Shown: positions 26,841 through 35,998, counted from the first letter of the stretch. The stretch is DNA of 64,000 nt from Chryseobacterium oryctis (GCF_025971925.1 NZ_JAPDHV010000005.1:1-64000); one strand, 5' to 3'. The notes: generated from the sequence alone by a model not told the origin. Numbers and translations are program-made.

Positions 26841-28028
26841 TTATTTATTAACAAAAATATTATCTTCAGTTAATATTATTTCACTCTCTTCTCCAATAGA
26901 AAACATATAGTCTTCAAGAACTTTTTCTGTAGTTCCTCTTAATCCTCTTGCTCCCAATCCTTTCTCAATAGTTTCCTCTACAATTTTTTCAATTGCTCCA
27001 TCTGTGAATACTAATTTCGTACCATCCATTTTGAATAATTCCACAAATTGATTCACAATTGAATTTTTAGGTTCCTTCATAATTCTTACCATTGTTTCTT
27101 TTGTGAGTTTATCAAGATAAGTAATGATTGGAAATCTTCCTAAAAGTTCCGGAATTAATCCGAATGAACGCAAATCAATCGCATTAATATTAGTTAACAC
27201 ATATTCATCTTCATCGGTTTTATTGATTTTCTCAGAACTAAATCCTATTGCCTGCTTGTTCATTCTTCTTTCAATGATTTCTTTAATTCCATCAAAAGCA
27301 CCTCCGGCAATAAACAAAATATTCTGAGTATTTACCTGAATATATTTTTGGTCTGGATGTTTCCTTCCTCCTTGAGGCGGAACATTCACGATACTTCCTT
27401 CAAGTAATTTCAATAAGCCCTGCTGAACACCTTCCCCTGAAACATCTCTTGTAATACTAGGATTATCAGATTTTCTGGCGATTTTATCTATTTCATCAAT
27501 AAATACAATTCCTTTTTCTGCCTTTTCCACATCGTAGTCTGCAACCATCAAAAGTCTTGACAAAATACTTTCAACATCCTCTCCTACATAACCTGCTTCT
27601 GTCAAAATAGTTGCATCTACAATACAAAACGGAACATTTAACTCTTTAGCAATAGTTTTTGCCAATAATGTTTTCCCCGTTCCCGTTTCGCCAATCATAA
27701 TGATATTAGATTTCTCAAGCTCAACTTCTCTGTTTTCGTCCTGAGCATGAAGTAATCTCTTATAATGATTATAAACCGCTATCGAAAGTTGCTTTTTAGC
27801 CTGATCCTGTCCAATGACATATTGGTCTAAAAATTCTTTTATCTCTTTTGGCTTTTTTAATTCATCTATATTTTCTGCTGGTGAAAATCCGTCTTTTGAA
27901 GCACTGTCTTTTACAATTGCGTGTGCCTGTTCTATACAATTTTCACAAATAAAACCATTCTGACCAGAAATCAACATCTGTACTTCATTTCTTTTTCTTC
28001 CGCAGAAAGAACATTGGTTTGAATTCAT
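26841..28028 (-). CDS. clpX: ATP-dependent Clp protease ATP-binding subunit ClpX
   Basis: The unfoldase that feeds tagged proteins to ClpP. The 395 residues have the N-terminal zinc-binding domain (CSFCGRKR, CENC, residues 6-33), Walker A GETGTGKT, Walker B FIDEIDK, the GAFDGI pore-region segment, and the sensor region ELLGRFPII. Length and order are normal. clpP is not in the window, so clpX is transcribed apart from it here. Confidence 0.97.
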   Translation of the reverse strand: MNSNQCSFCGRKRNEVQMLISGQNGFICENCIEQAHAIVKDSASKDGFSPAENIDELKKPKEIKEFLDQYVIGQDQAKKQLSIAVYNHYKRLLHAQDENREVELEKSNIIMIGETGTGKTLLAKTIAKELNVPFCIVDATILTEAGYVGEDVESILSRLLMVADYDVEKAEKGIVFIDEIDKIARKSDNPSITRDVSGEGVQQGLLKLLEGSIVNVPPQGGRKHPDQKYIQVNTQNILFIAGGAFDGIKEIIERRMNKQAIGFSSEKINKTDEDEYVLTNINAIDLRSFGLIPELLGRFPIITYLDKLTKETMVRIMKEPKNSIVNQFVELFKMDGTKLVFTDGAIEKIVEETIEKGLGARGLRGTTEKVLEDYMFSIGEESEIILTEDNIFVNK

Positions 28029-28059
28029 TTTTATATAATAATATAAGGTATATGATTAA

Positions 28060-28092
28060 AGAAACTCGTAAAGGTTAATTTTACGAGTTTCT
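28060..28092 (-). terminator. Hairpin after the HIT gene
   Basis: AGAAACTCGTAAA (28060-28072) and TTTACGAGTTTCT (28080-28092) pair over 13 bp. The minus-strand tail is short (TTTAATC), so termination is likely but may be partial before clpX. Confidence 0.6.
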
Positions 28093-28102
28093 GTTGTTTT
28101 TT

Positions 28103-28492
28103 TTAAGAATTAATAATTGAGTTCTGAATTTCAGTATACTCTTCGTGAGATAATTTTAATCTCTCATTTCTAAAATTCATATCTTCCATTTTATTTAAAG
28201 GAATCAAATGAATATGTGCATGAGGAACTTCCAATCCTACCACTGCCACTCCTACTCTTACACAAGGAATTGCTTTTTTGATTTTTTTAGCTACTTCCTG
28301 AGAAAATCCCCAAAGGTTTTTATACTCTTCACTTTCCAAATCAAAAATCAAATCAACTTCCTTTTTAGGAACTACCAATGTATGCCCTTTTACAAGTGGC
28401 ATAGCATCTAAAAACGCAATAAAGTTTTCATCTTCGGCGATTTTGTACGAAGGGATTTCGCCATTGATGATTTTTGTGAATATTGTGCTCAT
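28103..28492 (-). CDS. HIT family protein
   Basis: A 129-residue nucleotide-binding hydrolase or transferase of the histidine-triad family. The N-terminal FTKIINGEIPSYKIAEDE is standard, and the triad is HAHIHL (about 102-107). Bacterial HIT proteins of the HinT type hydrolyse adenosine phosphoramidates. It lies between greA and clpX on the same strand. Confidence 0.93.
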   Translation of the reverse strand: MSTIFTKIINGEIPSYKIAEDENFIAFLDAMPLVKGHTLVVPKKEVDLIFDLESEEYKNLWGFSQEVAKKIKKAIPCVRVGVAVVGLEVPHAHIHLIPLNKMEDMNFRNERLKLSHEEYTEIQNSIINS

Positions 28493-28538
28493 TTTTTCTA
28501 AAATTAGAGGTTAGAAGTATGATTACCTTTTTCTAAAA

Positions 28539-29009
28539 TTACAAAGTAATATCTAATACTTCAAAAGATAACTTGTTACCATTCGGCAAAGTAATTTCAG
28601 CAGTTTCACCTACAACTTTACCCAAAAGCCCTTTTGCAATAGGCGTATTTACTGAAATTTTACCCGATTTCAAATCACTTTCATTATCTGGAACCAAAGT
28701 AAATACTTGCTCTTGTTTCGTTACATTATTTTTCAGCTTCACAGTCGTTAAAATGGAAACTTTTGAAGTATCTAATTGGCTTTCATCTATAATTTTTGAA
28801 GTAGCAATAACATCTTTAAGCTTAGAAATTCTCATTTCAAGCATTCCTTGAGCCTCTTTAGCCGCATCATATTCAGCATTTTCAGATAAATCACCTTTAT
28901 CTCTTGCTTCTGCTATTTGCTGAGTAATTTTTGGTCTCTCTACAGTTTCCAACTGTTCCAGCTCAGCTTTCATTTTGTCTAATCCCTCCTTTGTAACATA
29001 GCTTGCCAT
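28539..29009 (-). CDS. greA: Transcription elongation factor GreA
   Basis: GreA rescues backtracked RNA polymerase by stimulating transcript cleavage. It has the N-terminal coiled coil with acidic tip (DKGDLSENAEYDAAKE) and the C-terminal FKBP-like domain (SPIAKGLLGK-like NTPIAKGLLGK, then TLPNGNKLSFEVLDI). I start at MASYVTKEG (29009), the normal family start; an ATG three codons earlier is possible. Length 156 is normal. Confidence 0.95.
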   Translation of the reverse strand: MASYVTKEGLDKMKAELEQLETVERPKITQQIAEARDKGDLSENAEYDAAKEAQGMLEMRISKLKDVIATSKIIDESQLDTSKVSILTTVKLKNNVTKQEQVFTLVPDNESDLKSGKISVNTPIAKGLLGKVVGETAEITLPNGNKLSFEVLDITL

Positions 29010-29118
29010 AATTTTCAAAATTTAGTTTTAGTATAAAAAAATAATCCGACATTTGCCGGACAATGTTTTCGTGTTGTAATCGTTTAAGTTTTACAAATAT
29101 ATAAAAATTTAAATTGAA

Positions 29119-29577
29119 ATGAAAAAAACTTTTTCAATACTATCTATTTTTACATTATTGACTGTCAGTATTTTACCCATACAATCATGCGGTAAGAGAG
29201 AAGACACCGTAAATTGTTTTCCAAGTTCTCCTATTAATGTTACCATAAATCTAAACCTTCCTGCCTACTTTGCTCTCAATCAGGTTGGTGGTTGGAAATA
29301 TATTGATGAACAGCAATCTGGAACAAGAGGTTTAATAGTTGTAAGAGCTTCAGATACAACATTTAAAGTATACGATAGAAATGCTCCTCATATTTGTCCA
29401 GATACAAATACTACGCTAGAAGTGAAAGACAATATAAGTATAATTTGTCCGAAAGATAATGCAAAGTGGATGTTATTAACAGGACAACCAGCTGATGGAA
29501 GTTCTACAAGTCTTCCTCCTAAAACCTATCCTGCTAATTACAATCAGTCTACAAAAGATTTATATATTTATTACTAA
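29119..29577 (+). CDS. Rieske-like lipoprotein with degenerate cluster site
   Basis: A 152-residue predicted lipoprotein; the lipobox IQSC gives Cys24 as the lipid anchor. From about 45 the order of a Rieske domain is visible: VYDRNAPHICP, then IICPKDNAKWMLLTG, then LPPKTYPANY. The canonical C-x-H and C-x-x-H pairs are read as A89-x-H91 and C110-x-x-D113, so only two of four cluster ligands remain. It may no longer bind a 2Fe-2S cluster. Its stop overlaps the dtd start by 1 bp. Confidence 0.7.
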   Translation: MKKTFSILSIFTLLTVSILPIQSCGKREDTVNCFPSSPINVTINLNLPAYFALNQVGGWKYIDEQQSGTRGLIVVRASDTTFKVYDRNAPHICPDTNTTLEVKDNISIICPKDNAKWMLLTGQPADGSSTSLPPKTYPANYNQSTKDLYIYY

Positions 29578-30026
29578 TGAAAGCTGTCATACAAAGAGTT
29601 TCCGAAGCAAACGTGAAAGTCGACGGAAAAATTGTCGGGGAAATCAATAAAGGGTTTATGCTCTTAATCGGAATTGATGAAAATGATGAAAAGTCGGATG
29701 CTGACTGGCTTGTTCAAAAAATTTTAAATCTTAGGGTTTTTGGAGATGATGAAGGAAAGCTAAACCTTTCTGTTCAGGACATAAAAGGTGAAATTTTGTG
29801 TATCAGTCAGTTTACTTTGATTGCTGATTACAAAAAAGGCAACCGACCTTCTTTCATTAAAGCAGCAAAACCGGATAAAGCCATTCCTCTTTTTGAATAT
29901 TTTAAAGAAGAAATTTCAAAATCTGGATTAAAAACTGAAAGCGGAATTTTTGGGGCAGATATGAAAGTTTCATTAATTAATGACGGCCCCGTAACTATTG
30001 TGATGGATTCCATTACAAAAGCTTAA
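29577..30026 (+). CDS. dtd: D-aminoacyl-tRNA deacylase
   Basis: Dtd removes D-amino acids, and glycine from tRNA-Ala, to keep translation accurate. The 149 residues carry both signature motifs: SQFTL (about 80-84) and the Gly-cisPro motif in DGPVTIVMDS (about 135-145). It begins MKAVIQRVSEANVKVDG, the normal family start, and is coupled to the lipoprotein gene by a 1-bp overlap. Confidence 0.96.
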   Translation: MKAVIQRVSEANVKVDGKIVGEINKGFMLLIGIDENDEKSDADWLVQKILNLRVFGDDEGKLNLSVQDIKGEILCISQFTLIADYKKGNRPSFIKAAKPDKAIPLFEYFKEEISKSGLKTESGIFGADMKVSLINDGPVTIVMDSITKA

Positions 30027-30055
30027 ATTTACAGAAAAATAATTACATTCATAAA

Positions 30056-30739
30056 ATGAAAAAAACCTTAATTACTTTAGTTCTCCTTACAGGATTCAAC
30101 GTTGCATTCGCTCAAAACACTTATACAGACGAGCAAAAAGCATCTTATTATATTGGGCTTGATATTGCTCAAAACCTAAAAAGACAAGGATTCACTATTG
30201 ATTCAAATCTTTTGGCTCAAGCCATAAAAGACGAATTTACAGATAAGCCTAAATTATTCCCCGCTGAAGAATTAGGACCTTTTTTACAAAGTTTTATGCA
30301 AAAACAAAACGAAAAAAAACAGGCTGAGGAAAAAGTAAAAGCTGAAGAAAATAAAAAGAAGGGAGCTGAATTTCTTGCCAAAAACAAACAAAACAAAAAA
30401 ATAACAACTACTGCAAGTGGTTTACAATATGAAGTTTTGAAAGCAGGTGATGGTAAAACAAAACCAACAGCTTCAAGTACGGCTAATGTAACTTATACAG
30501 GAAAACTAATGGACGGAACTGTTTTTGATTCTACAGATAAAAACGGCGGGAAGCCAATTGAATTAAACCTTTCAAGTGTAATAAAAGGATGGACTGAAGG
30601 TATCCAGCTCATGACAAAAGGTGCGAAATACAGATTTTACATTCCTTCTGACTTAGCATACGGAGATAATGGAGCAGGTGGAGTAATTCCTCCGGGAGCA
30701 ACTCTTATTTTTGATGTAGAGTTGGTAGATTTTAAATAA
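30056..30739 (+). CDS. FKBP-type peptidyl-prolyl isomerase, periplasmic
   Basis: A 227-residue secreted foldase. It has a signal peptide ending AFAQ, an N-terminal FKBP dimerisation domain (about 22-115) with a lysine-rich linker, and a C-terminal FKBP domain with VTYTGKLMDGTVFDST, IKGWTEGIQLM and IPPGATLIFDVELV. It resembles FkpA/Mip proteins that assist outer-membrane and periplasmic folding. It is followed by a bidirectional terminator. Confidence 0.93.
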   Translation: MKKTLITLVLLTGFNVAFAQNTYTDEQKASYYIGLDIAQNLKRQGFTIDSNLLAQAIKDEFTDKPKLFPAEELGPFLQSFMQKQNEKKQAEEKVKAEENKKKGAEFLAKNKQNKKITTTASGLQYEVLKAGDGKTKPTASSTANVTYTGKLMDGTVFDSTDKNGGKPIELNLSSVIKGWTEGIQLMTKGAKYRFYIPSDLAYGDNGAGGVIPPGATLIFDVELVDFK

Positions 30740-30758
30740 TAACAAAACTCATAAAATG

Positions 30759-30790
30759 AAAAAGGTCTTTCTATTCTGAAAGACCTTTTT
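30759..30790. terminator. Bidirectional terminator
   Basis: AAAAAGGTCTTTC (30759-30771) and GAAAGACCTTTTT (30778-30790) form a 13-bp perfect stem with A and T flanks that serve both the FKBP gene and the convergent lipoprotein gene. Confidence 0.88.
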
Positions 30791-30809
30791 CTATTAAAAT
30801 TCATAAAAA

Positions 30810-31322
30810 CTATTGTGCCGGTACACTGCTAAAATTCAATGATACTTTTAAATTCATATCCGAACTTGTCTGATTTTTCAACTCATAAACCGTTCTTACC
30901 GTAAGTCCTGAACTTTTTACAACTTCATCCAAAAAACCTGTGTCATTCAAATCTAAGTTTAAACTTGATGAATTGGTTGATATATTTGTACGTGATGCGA
31001 CCAATCTTTCGTTCGTTCCACCAGATGAAACATATACTTTTACAGATTTCAGAGCACTAAGGTTACCTCCTGTCGGAGAAACTACGGCAATTTTAGCATC
31101 AGAAATTCTTACGTCTTTAATTTTTGCATTATTATTTCCACCAAACCAAGTTTGCACATTGGAAGCCGTAGATGTAGAAGAAACTTCTTTATCCGCAGGA
31201 ACACCTGTAGAGACTAAAACATTAGCAGTATAAGGAAATGTATTTTGTACCAGAGACTGTACAGTTCCACAACTCACAAGAGCTGTCGAGGCAACCGCAA
31301 CACTCAAAAATATATTTTTCAT
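30810..31322 (-). CDS. Hypothetical lipoprotein
   Basis: A 170-residue predicted lipoprotein with lipobox ALVSC near residue 18. The mature part is rich in Ser, Thr, Asn and Val and looks like a beta-sandwich. I recognise no family. It is the last gene on the minus strand before the bidirectional terminator and lies 51 bp from the next lipoprotein gene. Confidence 0.75.
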   Translation of the reverse strand: MKNIFLSVAVASTALVSCGTVQSLVQNTFPYTANVLVSTGVPADKEVSSTSTASNVQTWFGGNNNAKIKDVRISDAKIAVVSPTGGNLSALKSVKVYVSSGGTNERLVASRTNISTNSSSLNLDLNDTGFLDEVVKSSGLTVRTVYELKNQTSSDMNLKVSLNFSSVPAQ

Positions 31323-31373
31323 AATATTAAATTTTAAAAATTAGTTTACAGAAATTATACCAAATTATTGAAA

Positions 31374-31913
31374 TTATTCTACACTTACCGTAAAATGACC
31401 TATATCATTCCCAGAAGCCATATTACTTTTCCCGATAATAAGCCAAACTTCACCTTTTTGTTTGATATCATAGGTGATTTCTCTTCCGAAAGGGCCGTCA
31501 TATTCACCGTTTGGTAATTTTATCTGATTAAATCTAATATTAAAATCTTTTTCATCCGTAGAAATTGATGCTTTAAGAGTAGGATTGGTATAATTTTCAA
31601 TTTTTAAAACCAATTCCTGATTATCTTTTGTGAATACTTCTCCAAATCTAAAAGGAAGATTTTCTGCGTCTGCAATCCTGATAATCTGACCTTCTTTTTT
31701 ATTTCTCATGACTCCTTTCTGCAAAACCTGCTTCGTAATTGGAGAATTATTAATTATTGAATCTCTTTTTCTAAGTGCAACAGAATCTGCTCCTGAATCA
31801 GGATTTTTTTGTTCTGCAACAATTACAGAATCCTGATTAGAGTTTTCTATTATCGGAGCTTCTTTTTTACAAGAAATAATGACAAACGGAATTAGGAATA
31901 AGATTTTTTTCAT
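31374..31913 (-). CDS. Hypothetical lipoprotein
   Basis: A 179-residue predicted lipoprotein with lipobox FVIISC (Cys15). A charged, low-complexity linker (about 20-65) leads to a beta-rich domain with FGEVFTKDNQELVLKI and VWLIIGKSN. I recognise no family. It may be cotranscribed with the next lipoprotein gene. Confidence 0.72.
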   Translation of the reverse strand: MKKILFLIPFVIISCKKEAPIIENSNQDSVIVAEQKNPDSGADSVALRKRDSIINNSPITKQVLQKGVMRNKKEGQIIRIADAENLPFRFGEVFTKDNQELVLKIENYTNPTLKASISTDEKDFNIRFNQIKLPNGEYDGPFGREITYDIKQKGEVWLIIGKSNMASGNDIGHFTVSVE

Positions 31914-32007
31914 AATAATTATTTTAAAATTCGGAAAAAATACTCATGAGTATACTTTGAATGCCAAAATTGTTCCATGCCCTTTTTATTTCAAAATAAT
32001 TATGTGC

Positions 32008-33378
32008 TTATCTAATTGTTTGATAATATATTGCTTTTGAAAGAAAACTTTCATTTTTTTGAGGTTGTACCTTTTGCAGAATTTCGTTTTTCAATTCAAT
32101 ATCTTGCTTTTCTTCAGCATATTTCAAAAGTTGTTTTTTATTGAAATAAAATTCTCTTTTATGATAATCTAAGTCAAAATCACTTCTCTTCATATTGTAT
32201 GAAGTAATAAATCCGCCCCAATTGATATGGCTTATCACCAAAATTGTAGCATAAAAATACCAAACCATTGTATTGAACAAAAATGCATTCTTTTTCCGCT
32301 TCTGAATCTTGATGAATGTGAGAATCAAACCAATCAACGATAAAATAAGAAAAGCATAAACACCCAATCTTTTATATGTCATACCATAATTGATAATATA
32401 TTCCGTATTTTTTGCCATTGCAGAGAAAACCAAAATAGCATTAAGTACAATCCAAGTTTTAGCTAAAATCTTCATTAAACCAGCTTTTGAATCGAAATTG
32501 AAATTTGATTTAAAATAAAACATTATCACCAGAATTGCCATAATGATTGAACCTATCACTGCTCCTACTCTTTCATGCGTTTCTTCTGACAATTGGTTCG
32601 GAGTTTTAGCAACTTCATAAAACTGTTCATAATTAAAAGTAATGATAAAAAATATCAATAAAATATTTAATGAAAAGAAAGAAATTACCCCACTCATTCT
32701 TTCAGAATCTAAATCAAGAAAAGAATAGGTCGGTTTTTGAATTTTATCTTTTTCCTGAAAATCATTATCCAGAATATAGTTTTGTTTGTAAATATATCTT
32801 TCAACAACGTAATTCCAATAATTAAAAGCAAGAAAAAAACCTAAAATAGAAAGACAGAGAACCTGCCAAATATTAATATCAAGTTCATAACCATAAAAAA
32901 GGTTAGCAAAATGCTCACTTCCTGCAGAATAAATTCCAAAGAAAATACTAAGGAAAACCAACGGAATCAAAATAAAAGCCAGCGTTTTCTGCCAAACTCC
33001 CGACATATTTCTTTTCGGAAGCCAATCATCAAACCTGAAAAAACGACAGATAAATGTGAAAAAATTAATAATAAAAACAGGAACAATCAGGAGTGTTTTT
33101 GTTCTTCTGTTTCTGGATTTGAAAGACAGTAATAAAAGAGAACTTACAACAGCCAAAAATGACGGAAAATCCCCGTACCAGGCAAATGCAATACTCGATA
33201 AAATACTTGTCACAAAAAGCAATAAAAAAGTTTTGGTTCGGTTTTTCTCCAAGGTTTTGTACAATGTAAGGAAAGAATAAATCAATCCTAAAATTCCAAA
33301 ATTTAAGCCTATATTTTCGTTATAAAATAACACGACAAACAAGGCTGTTGTAAGAAATATATAATGATGTGTTTTCAT
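32008..33378 (-). CDS. DUF4153/DUF4173-like integral membrane protein
   Basis: A 456-residue protein with about eleven predicted membrane helices. A block NYGMTYKRLGVYAFLIL near 345, where helix follows a basic turn, is typical of the DUF4153/DUF4173 group. The C-terminal 70 residues are soluble and charged. Function is unknown. The gene upstream overlaps its start by 4 bp (ATGA), and the pair is probably translationally coupled. Confidence 0.7.
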   Translation of the reverse strand: MKTHHYIFLTTALFVVLFYNENIGLNFGILGLIYSFLTLYKTLEKNRTKTFLLLFVTSILSSIAFAWYGDFPSFLAVVSSLLLLSFKSRNRRTKTLLIVPVFIINFFTFICRFFRFDDWLPKRNMSGVWQKTLAFILIPLVFLSIFFGIYSAGSEHFANLFYGYELDINIWQVLCLSILGFFLAFNYWNYVVERYIYKQNYILDNDFQEKDKIQKPTYSFLDLDSERMSGVISFFSLNILLIFFIITFNYEQFYEVAKTPNQLSEETHERVGAVIGSIIMAILVIMFYFKSNFNFDSKAGLMKILAKTWIVLNAILVFSAMAKNTEYIINYGMTYKRLGVYAFLILSLIGLILTFIKIQKRKKNAFLFNTMVWYFYATILVISHINWGGFITSYNMKRSDFDLDYHKREFYFNKKQLLKYAEEKQDIELKNEILQKVQPQKNESFLSKAIYYQTIR

Positions 33379-33671
33379 GTGTGTAATATTATCGGTATTA
33401 AAATGTAAAAAATTGCAATAGGAATATTCATAAGAATTAATATCATTGAATTTCCATGTGGTTTATTCTTTGGAATATCTATTATAAAGCCTAAAAGTTC
33501 ATAAACGAAGGCAATAACATTGACCGCAAAAGCAATTATTACGAACCAAAAACTTAGTATTAACAAGATTTCCTCTCTTATAAAAAGAATTCCTAAGTAA
33601 AGAAGAGTAGCGATGAGCCATGTGTAAAAAAAGGCGTATTTCCCTACAACACTAAATTGAATCTTACTCAT
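33375..33671 (-). CDS. Small four-helix membrane protein
   Basis: A 98-residue membrane protein with helices about 14-28, 34-62 and 75-96, and the closing segment MNIPIAIFYILIPIIL. That segment resembles the end of the 99-residue protein at 34184 (VNIPIAIAYALIG), so the two are probably paralogues flanking the Coq4-like gene. No function is recognised. Confidence 0.7.
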   Translation of the reverse strand: MSKIQFSVVGKYAFFYTWLIATLLYLGILFIREEILLILSFWFVIIAFAVNVIAFVYELLGFIIDIPKNKPHGNSMILILMNIPIAIFYILIPIILHT

Positions 33672-33684
33672 AACAAACTATATT

Positions 33685-34170
33685 TCAATATAAAACAAGT
33701 TTATTTTTTTGCTCAATAAAACTCTTCAGATGTTCGAAATTCTGCCACAAAAGCCCTTCAAAATCCCAGTTATGAAAAGCTTTCATATTTCTGCCTTTAT
33801 GATAAGCCTTCAAATAATCTTTGAAATATTCAGGAAAAACAATGGTTCCCAAGACAAGCACACTCAAAAGGTAAGCACTGCGTTTGCCATTTCCGAACAA
33901 GAGATACTGCATTGCAATTTCATCTTGCATATTTGTTCCGAAGTCTGTAATTAGATGATAGACATCATGGTTTTCCATTTTTGGAATCATCCTAAAACCA
34001 TGCTTTTCGTAAAATTCTCCTAAAATTCTTCCTAAAGAATCTGTATGAAATTCCAGCAACTGTTTTTCGTTAAACTGCCATTGCCTTTTTTTCTTTTTAA
34101 AATATTTTCTATAAAGTTTCTGTGTATTGTGATAAGCAAAAACCAAAAATTGAACGCGAGTTTTTTTCAT
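33685..34170 (-). CDS. Coq4 family protein
   Basis: A 161-residue soluble protein with the Coq4 motif H-D-x-x-H-x11-E: HDVYH then eleven residues then Glu (about 89-105). Coq4 organises, and in recent work catalyses a step of, ubiquinone synthesis, and binds a lipid and metal. Members of this phylum use menaquinone, so ubiquinone synthesis is not expected and the role here is unknown. It is flanked by two small membrane proteins. Confidence 0.75.
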   Translation of the reverse strand: MKKTRVQFLVFAYHNTQKLYRKYFKKKKRQWQFNEKQLLEFHTDSLGRILGEFYEKHGFRMIPKMENHDVYHLITDFGTNMQDEIAMQYLLFGNGKRSAYLLSVLVLGTIVFPEYFKDYLKAYHKGRNMKAFHNWDFEGLLWQNFEHLKSFIEQKNKLVLY

Positions 34171-34183
34171 ATTGTATTTAAAG

Positions 34184-34483
34184 TTAAATTGAAGTAATGC
34201 TAAGTCCTATCAACGCATAAGCTATTGCAATCGGGATATTGACGAGAATTATCTTGACCGACTTAAGGCAAACATCAAGTTTATCCTTCTTTATAATTCC
34301 ATAAACAATTAAAAATATTATAGCCATAAAATTCATAACAGAACCGAGGCACAGTAATAAATAACCATATATCGCAAAGTCAAGATGCTTTGTAATTATA
34401 TATCCAAAGAGGCAGATATTTCCTAACATAAATGAAATCCAGAAAAATGATTTTCCGATATTCAAAATAGTTTTATCATTCAT
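34184..34483 (-). CDS. Small four-helix membrane protein
   Basis: A 99-residue membrane protein with about three to four helices. Its C-terminal VNIPIAIAYALIGLS resembles that of the protein at 33375. No named family is recognised. It is 10 bp from the metallophosphoesterase stop and likely belongs to the same transcript. Confidence 0.7.
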   Translation of the reverse strand: MNDKTILNIGKSFFWISFMLGNICLFGYIITKHLDFAIYGYLLLCLGSVMNFMAIIFLIVYGIIKKDKLDVCLKSVKIILVNIPIAIAYALIGLSITSI

Positions 34484-34493
34484 AGTTTATTTT

Positions 34494-35342
34494 TTAGGCT
34501 TGAGTTAAAGTAAAAACAGTAATTTCCGGACGAACCATAAATCTAACCTGAAAAGAATGCCCTAAAGCACGATTGATATACAACATTCTCCCGTCTCCCA
34601 AATCATATTCTCCAGAAACATATCTTTTGTTTTTTACAGGAAGAATTGGAGTAACGACACCCGGAATTCTACATTGTCCTCCATGTGTATGACCGCTCAA
34701 AATCCAGCCTTGATAACCATTCCAAACATCTTTATCGCACACATCGGGATTATGACACAAAACAATATTAGCTTTAGACGCATCATAATCTTTCATCACA
34801 TGCATCGGATTAAAATTTGGCGACCATAAATCTTCAAAACCAATGAAATTCAGTCCATGACTTTCTTGTTGAGCATTATTAAGCATCGTAACCCCAAAAC
34901 TTTCTAAAATATTACAAATGTTTTCTGATGATTTGAGGTTTTCCCAACGTTCTCCATAATCATGATTGCCCAAAATCCCAAATGTTGCAAAGTTTCCAAG
35001 AACTGCCTGTTCCATCACTTTCTTTAGTTTCAAATTATCCAAAACGCTTCCATGATTCACAAAATCTCCAGTATAGACCACAAAATCAGGATTATATTTT
35101 TTAGCTTTTTGAAATGACTCAACTAGAAAATTCCAATCAAAACGGTTTCCAACATGTAAATCTGAAATTTGCATTAAAACTTTCCCTTCCAATTCTTTCG
35201 GTAAGTTTTTTATCGGCAGTTTTCTTTCTACAAATTCTAGCCAAAATGGTTCTATTTGCCATGAATACAAAGCCGGAAACGCTCCTATAACAGAGATTTG
35301 AAAAAGTTTTTTCAGAAAGTCTTTCCTTGTCATTGTCTTCAT
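34494..35342 (-). CDS. Metallophosphoesterase, membrane anchored
   Basis: A 282-residue calcineurin-like phosphoesterase. A basic N-terminus (MTRKDFLKK) and hydrophobic segment give a Tat-like or membrane anchor. All metal motifs are visible: SDLHVG, GDFVNHG, GNHDYG, LCHNPD and GHTHGGQC. The order matches YkuE/LpxG-like phosphodiesterases, some of which cut UDP-diacylglucosamine. Substrate is not determined. Confidence 0.9.
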   Translation of the reverse strand: MKTMTRKDFLKKLFQISVIGAFPALYSWQIEPFWLEFVERKLPIKNLPKELEGKVLMQISDLHVGNRFDWNFLVESFQKAKKYNPDFVVYTGDFVNHGSVLDNLKLKKVMEQAVLGNFATFGILGNHDYGERWENLKSSENICNILESFGVTMLNNAQQESHGLNFIGFEDLWSPNFNPMHVMKDYDASKANIVLCHNPDVCDKDVWNGYQGWILSGHTHGGQCRIPGVVTPILPVKNKRYVSGEYDLGDGRMLYINRALGHSFQVRFMVRPEITVFTLTQA

Positions 35343-35346
35343 TATA

Positions 35347-35634
35347 TTAACTTCCCGCGAAAGGACTTCCGAAAATACCTACTGCCAATTCAGCCCAAAT
35401 CAAAACAAGCAACAAGAGAATCGCCGCACAAATCATCACTTTGGAAGAAAAACGTTTTTGGGACTTAACTACAAGTCTAATACTAAATGCTGTTCCGAAA
35501 AGCAAAACTCCGGCAATGACAAAGTCAAAAAATGACCAATTAAATCCTTCCATAAAAAGATTTCCGAAAAATGCAGCAACTAAAAGCAAAGTTGGAACCG
35601 CAAAAATTAAAATGTTTGTTTGTTGTGTTTTCAT
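35347..35634 (-). CDS. Small three-helix membrane protein
   Basis: A 95-residue protein with three predicted membrane helices (about 8-26, 33-50, 65-88) and a glycine-rich end VGIFGSPFAGS. It resembles small flavobacterial proteins of unknown function. It starts 63 bp after the regulator stop and precedes the metallophosphoesterase gene by 4 bp. Confidence 0.7.
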   Translation of the reverse strand: MKTQQTNILIFAVPTLLLVAAFFGNLFMEGFNWSFFDFVIAGVLLFGTAFSIRLVVKSQKRFSSKVMICAAILLLLVLIWAELAVGIFGSPFAGS

Positions 35635-35696
35635 ATTTAAAATTTATTATTTAAAGTACTTTGAATTACAAAGTTTAAAATCAAAAAAATATAGCT

Positions 35697-35987
35697 TTAT
35701 CTCCCTAATAATTTTTCCAGAGCATTCAGATGTTCCGTGAACGCTTCTCTCCCATTTTGAGTAACACGATAAGACGTTCTTGGTTTTTTACCAACAAATT
35801 CTTTTTTAATTTCGATGTAACCAACTTTTTCCAACGCATTACTATGACTTGCCAAATTACCATCCGTAATTTCCAATAATCCTTTCATTTCAGAGAAATC
35901 AACCCAGTCGTTTACCATAAGAACGGACATAATGCCCAATCTTACACGGCTTTCGAATTCTTTATTGAGTTGATTTATTTTTATCAT
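35697..35987 (-). CDS. Winged-helix transcriptional regulator
   Basis: A 96-residue regulator that covers one winged helix. The helix-turn-helix region is about 30-60 (LLEITDGNLASHSNALEKVGY) and the wing reads PRTSYRVTQNGREAF. This is the short MarR/ArsR-like form (HTH_34 type) that often accompanies genes for membrane proteins in this phylum. It lies 11 bp after the 161-residue protein gene and probably controls its own operon. Confidence 0.88.
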   Translation of the reverse strand: MIKINQLNKEFESRVRLGIMSVLMVNDWVDFSEMKGLLEITDGNLASHSNALEKVGYIEIKKEFVGKKPRTSYRVTQNGREAFTEHLNALEKLLGR

Positions 35988-35998
35988 TTTTAATTTAA

